Shown here one piece after another: positions 23,694-25,356 of a stretch of 25,356 nucleotides of DNA; position 1 is the first letter of the stretch; the number at the start of each line of letters is the position of its first letter. Both the position numbers and the translations under genes were made by a program. Source of the stretch: Pseudomonadota bacterium (GTDB lineage Bacteria; Pseudomonadota; Alphaproteobacteria; Rhizobiales; Hyphomicrobiaceae); the NCBI GenBank assembly GCA_023387235.1, contig JAEWIJ010000190.1:1-25356 (forward strand). Direction: 5' to 3'. The notes beneath the pieces were generated by a model that searched no databases, was not told the origin of the DNA, and worked only from the letters and a program-made list of their open reading frames with translations.

Positions 23694-24521
23694 ATGCGCA
23701 TGCCAAGTATGACGGTGATCCTGCTCAACGGCGCCGTGGCGCTGATCGGGATCGCATCCATCGTGACCATCGGCCGCTCGATGCTCGGCGGCAACGAGCC
23801 CGAATCGTGCCGCGTGCGCTACGACAACGCCGTCCAGTGGTCCCTCCTGCGAGACGACGGCCAGCTTCTGACCCCATCGGACCTGCAAGCGCGTCTCGGC
23901 ACCAGCGAGTGGGGCGTCCTCGATCGGATGAATGTCGTCAAGGTCAATCATGGCCCCGGCACGGCGCTGGCGGTGGACCTCGCCCCGCGGCGCGCGGCAA
24001 CGCAATCGCACGGTGCCGGCTTCGAGTGGGGACCGCAGTCCGCCGGTCCCGTCGCGGCCGCGTGCGCCTCCTATGCCTTCAAGCTCGATCCGCAGTTCGA
24101 CTTTGCCGCGGGTGGCCGCCTGCCTGGATTGCTCGGCGGACCGGCGGGCAGCGACCGCACGGCGCCCGAGGCTTTCTCCGCCCGCCTCGTCTGGGACGAT
24201 GCCGGCCAGCTCGGTGTCCTGAACCAGGCGCAAGGCGGCGTGCGGCCGCTCACGAACGAGCGCCACACAGTCGAGCTGCCGCGTGGTCGCTGGGTCGCTG
24301 TCGATCAGGAAGTGATCCTCAACGCACCGGGGCAGAGTGACGGCGTGCTCCGGGTGTGGCTCGACGGCAGCCTCGCCTTCGAGAGCCACAAGGTTGCCTT
24401 CCGGACGGATGCGGGCGCGTCTGTTCGCGGCCTCCTCGCCGAGGTCGCCTATGCCCGCCAGCCGGCCGCGCGCGACGGCGCGAGCCCCGTGCTCGTGACG
24501 CCCTTCGAGTTCCGCTGGTAG
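23694..24521 (+). CDS. membrane-anchored polysaccharide lyase family 14-like protein
   Basis: The protein has 275 residues. Residues 7-27 form one hydrophobic segment (VILLNGAVALIGIASIV) without a clear cleavage site, so it is probably an inner-membrane anchor with the rest in the periplasm. The distal part matches the jelly-roll (concanavalin A-like) pattern of PL14-type lyases: FKLDPQFDFAAGGRLPGLLGG (about 128-149), FSARLVWDDAGQL, then W200 followed by VAVDQEVILNAPGQSDGVLRVWLDG and a final strand. In known PL14 enzymes this fold cleaves uronate polysaccharides such as alginate or glucuronan. Catalytic residues could not be confirmed, and activity is inferred from fold pattern only. Start: ATG at 23694 with weak AGAG; in-frame ATGs at 23700 and 23637 are alternatives. 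It converges on the ABM gene, with 5 nt between stops. Confidence 0.75.
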   Translation: MRMPSMTVILLNGAVALIGIASIVTIGRSMLGGNEPESCRVRYDNAVQWSLLRDDGQLLTPSDLQARLGTSEWGVLDRMNVVKVNHGPGTALAVDLAPRRAATQSHGAGFEWGPQSAGPVAAACASYAFKLDPQFDFAAGGRLPGLLGGPAGSDRTAPEAFSARLVWDDAGQLGVLNQAQGGVRPLTNERHTVELPRGRWVAVDQEVILNAPGQSDGVLRVWLDGSLAFESHKVAFRTDAGASVRGLLAEVAYARQPAARDGASPVLVTPFEFRW

Positions 24522-24526
24522 ACGCC

Positions 24527-24832
24527 TCAGCGCTTCGGCTTGCCACCAGCGACAAAATTCAGAAGGTGCAGCTCACGCTTTGCGACGAGATCGGGGATGA
24601 CCTTCCCGGTCTCGGCCATATGCGGGCTCGCGCGGTGGGCATCGACGGCCGCCTGATCCTTGTAGATCTCGTAGACCGCGAAGTTCGCCGGATTCTTGGG
24701 ATCCTGGACGACATCGAACTGCAGACATCCCGGCTCGCGCTCGAGGCATCGCGTGGCATGGCCGACGATCGCCTCCTTGAAAGCCTCGATCTTGTCCGGT
24801 TTGGCTTCGAAATGGACGATGATGGCGAGCAT
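24527..24832 (-). CDS. antibiotic biosynthesis monooxygenase (ABM) domain protein, YgiN/LsrG-like
   Basis: This 101-residue protein is a single ABM domain of the dimeric alpha/beta-barrel (ferredoxin-like) fold. It starts MLAIIVHFEAKPDKIEAFKE, with the core EPGCLQFDVVQDPKNP and FAVYEIYKDQAAVDAHRAS followed by HM. This is the small stand-alone type, which includes quinol monooxygenase YgiN and the isomerase LsrG; most members have no known substrate. A strong GGAGGAAAG site precedes the ATG. It lies 42 nt after rph on the same strand, so it may be co-transcribed with it, although the usual partner there is rdgB. The function is unresolved beyond the domain. Confidence 0.9.
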   Translation of the reverse strand: MLAIIVHFEAKPDKIEAFKEAIVGHATRCLEREPGCLQFDVVQDPKNPANFAVYEIYKDQAAVDAHRASPHMAETGKVIPDLVAKRELHLLNFVAGGKPKR

Positions 24833-24874
24833 GGGCTTTCCTCCAGGTCTTGCTTGTTGTTTCGAATGCGCTCC

Positions 24875-25356
24875 TCAGGCGACCGTGAGTTTCTGCAGCG
24901 CGAGCAGTTCACCGATACCCTTGCGCGCCAGCCCCATGAGCTGGTCGAACGCCTCCTGGCTGAAGGGCGTCGTCTCCGCCGTGCCCTGCACCTCGACGAT
25001 ACCGCCACTCCCGGTCATGACGAAGTTCGCATCTGCATCCGCCTCGGAATCCTCGGCATAGTCGAGGTCGAGAACGGGCGAGCCCGCATAGAGACCCGCA
25101 GAGACCGCCGCCACCTGATCGCGCAGCACACCTTCCTTGACCATGTCGCGCGCGCGCATCCAGGCAATGCAGTCGTGCAGCGCCACCCAGGCGCCGGTAA
25201 TCGCCGCGGTGCGCGTGCCGCCATCTGCCTGGATGACATCGCAGTCGACGGAGATCTGCTTCTCGCCGAGCTTCGGGAGATCGATCACGGCACGCAGCGA
25301 GCGTCCGATGAGCCGCTGGATCTCCTGCGTGCGGCCCGACGGATGGCCGGTCGTCA
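24875..25356 (-). CDS. rph: ribonuclease PH, C-terminal part (5' end outside window)
   Basis: The frame runs from the window edge with TTGHPSGRTQEIQRLIGRSL, unmistakably the early part of RNase PH. It continues through DCDVIQADGGTRTAAITGAW, LDLDYAEDSEADADANFVMT and EVQGTAE to LLALQKLTVA. The whole C-terminal two thirds is present. The enzyme is a hexameric, phosphate-dependent 3'-5' exoribonuclease that trims tRNA 3' ends. The conserved DCDVIQADGG and the DxxxxED active-site region are intact. Only roughly the first 75 residues, and the start codon, lie beyond the window. The ABM gene follows after 42 nt. Confidence 0.97.
   Translation of the reverse strand, partial: TTGHPSGRTQEIQRLIGRSLRAVIDLPKLGEKQISVDCDVIQADGGTRTAAITGAWVALHDCIAWMRARDMVKEGVLRDQVAAVSAGLYAGSPVLDLDYAEDSEADADANFVMTGSGGIVEVQGTAETTPFSQEAFDQLMGLARKGIGELLALQKLTVA

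Noticed and set aside
1..25356. Mobile elements, CRISPR arrays, tRNA or rRNA genes, defence or toxin-antitoxin genes
   Set aside because: No transposase or integrase motifs, direct-repeat arrays, tRNA T-loop sequences or known defence domains were seen. Base and codon use look even across the window.

Overview
The window is ordinary-looking chromosome from a high-GC alphaproteobacterium, most likely of the order Hyphomicrobiales (Rhizobiales). The grounds are strong G/C bias at third codon positions, a pair of the CCCTCTCCCC...GGGGAGAGGG palindromes that are common between genes in that order, and a typical alphaproteobacterial gene set: Liv-type transporters, ZapE, a YcbZ-like Lon homologue, an atypical EF-G paralogue and a CHAD protein. 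I place it to order, not to genus. I see no phage, insertion sequence, CRISPR array, tRNA or rRNA.

Layout. (1) 1-2798, plus strand: the end of a livG ATPase gene, livF, an alpha/beta-hydrolase and a class-PPK2 polyphosphate kinase. The first three are joined by start/stop overlaps. (2) 2838-7662, minus strand: a complete branched-chain amino acid/amide-type ABC importer, transcribed livG-livF-livH-livM-substrate-binding protein, behind a 389-nt regulatory gap. (3) 8052-12731, plus strand: zapE, a Lon-like AAA+ serine protease, and a translationally coupled two-lobed USP-like protein of unknown function. (4) 12744-12861: two inverted palindromic units (BIME-like) between convergent genes. (5) 12960-15011, minus strand: an EF-G-like GTPase with altered GTPase motifs. 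(6) 15250-17522, plus strand: a beta-hydroxyacid dehydrogenase and a fumarase/aspartase-superfamily lyase, probably one small catabolic operon. (7) 17536-23349, minus strand: thiS-thiG-thiE, then a CHAD protein, an MFS transporter, an SDR dehydrogenase and truA. (8) 23694-24521, plus strand: a membrane-anchored polysaccharide-lyase-like protein. (9) 24527-25356, minus strand: an ABM-domain protein and the 3' part of rph.

How the genes work together. The two Liv-type systems suggest uptake of organic acids, amino acids or amides. The first ends in a hydrolase that could act on the imported compound. The dehydrogenase-lyase pair looks like part of a degradation route whose substrate cannot be read from sequence. 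thiSGE makes the thiazole moiety and joins it to the pyrimidine to give thiamine phosphate. PPK2 and the CHAD protein both concern polyphosphate but lie 18 kb apart. No defence system or unmistakably new multi-gene system is visible. The best leads are the Lon/USP-like pair, the dehydrogenase/lyase pair, the EF-G paralogue with a substituted catalytic His, and the PL14-like anchored protein.
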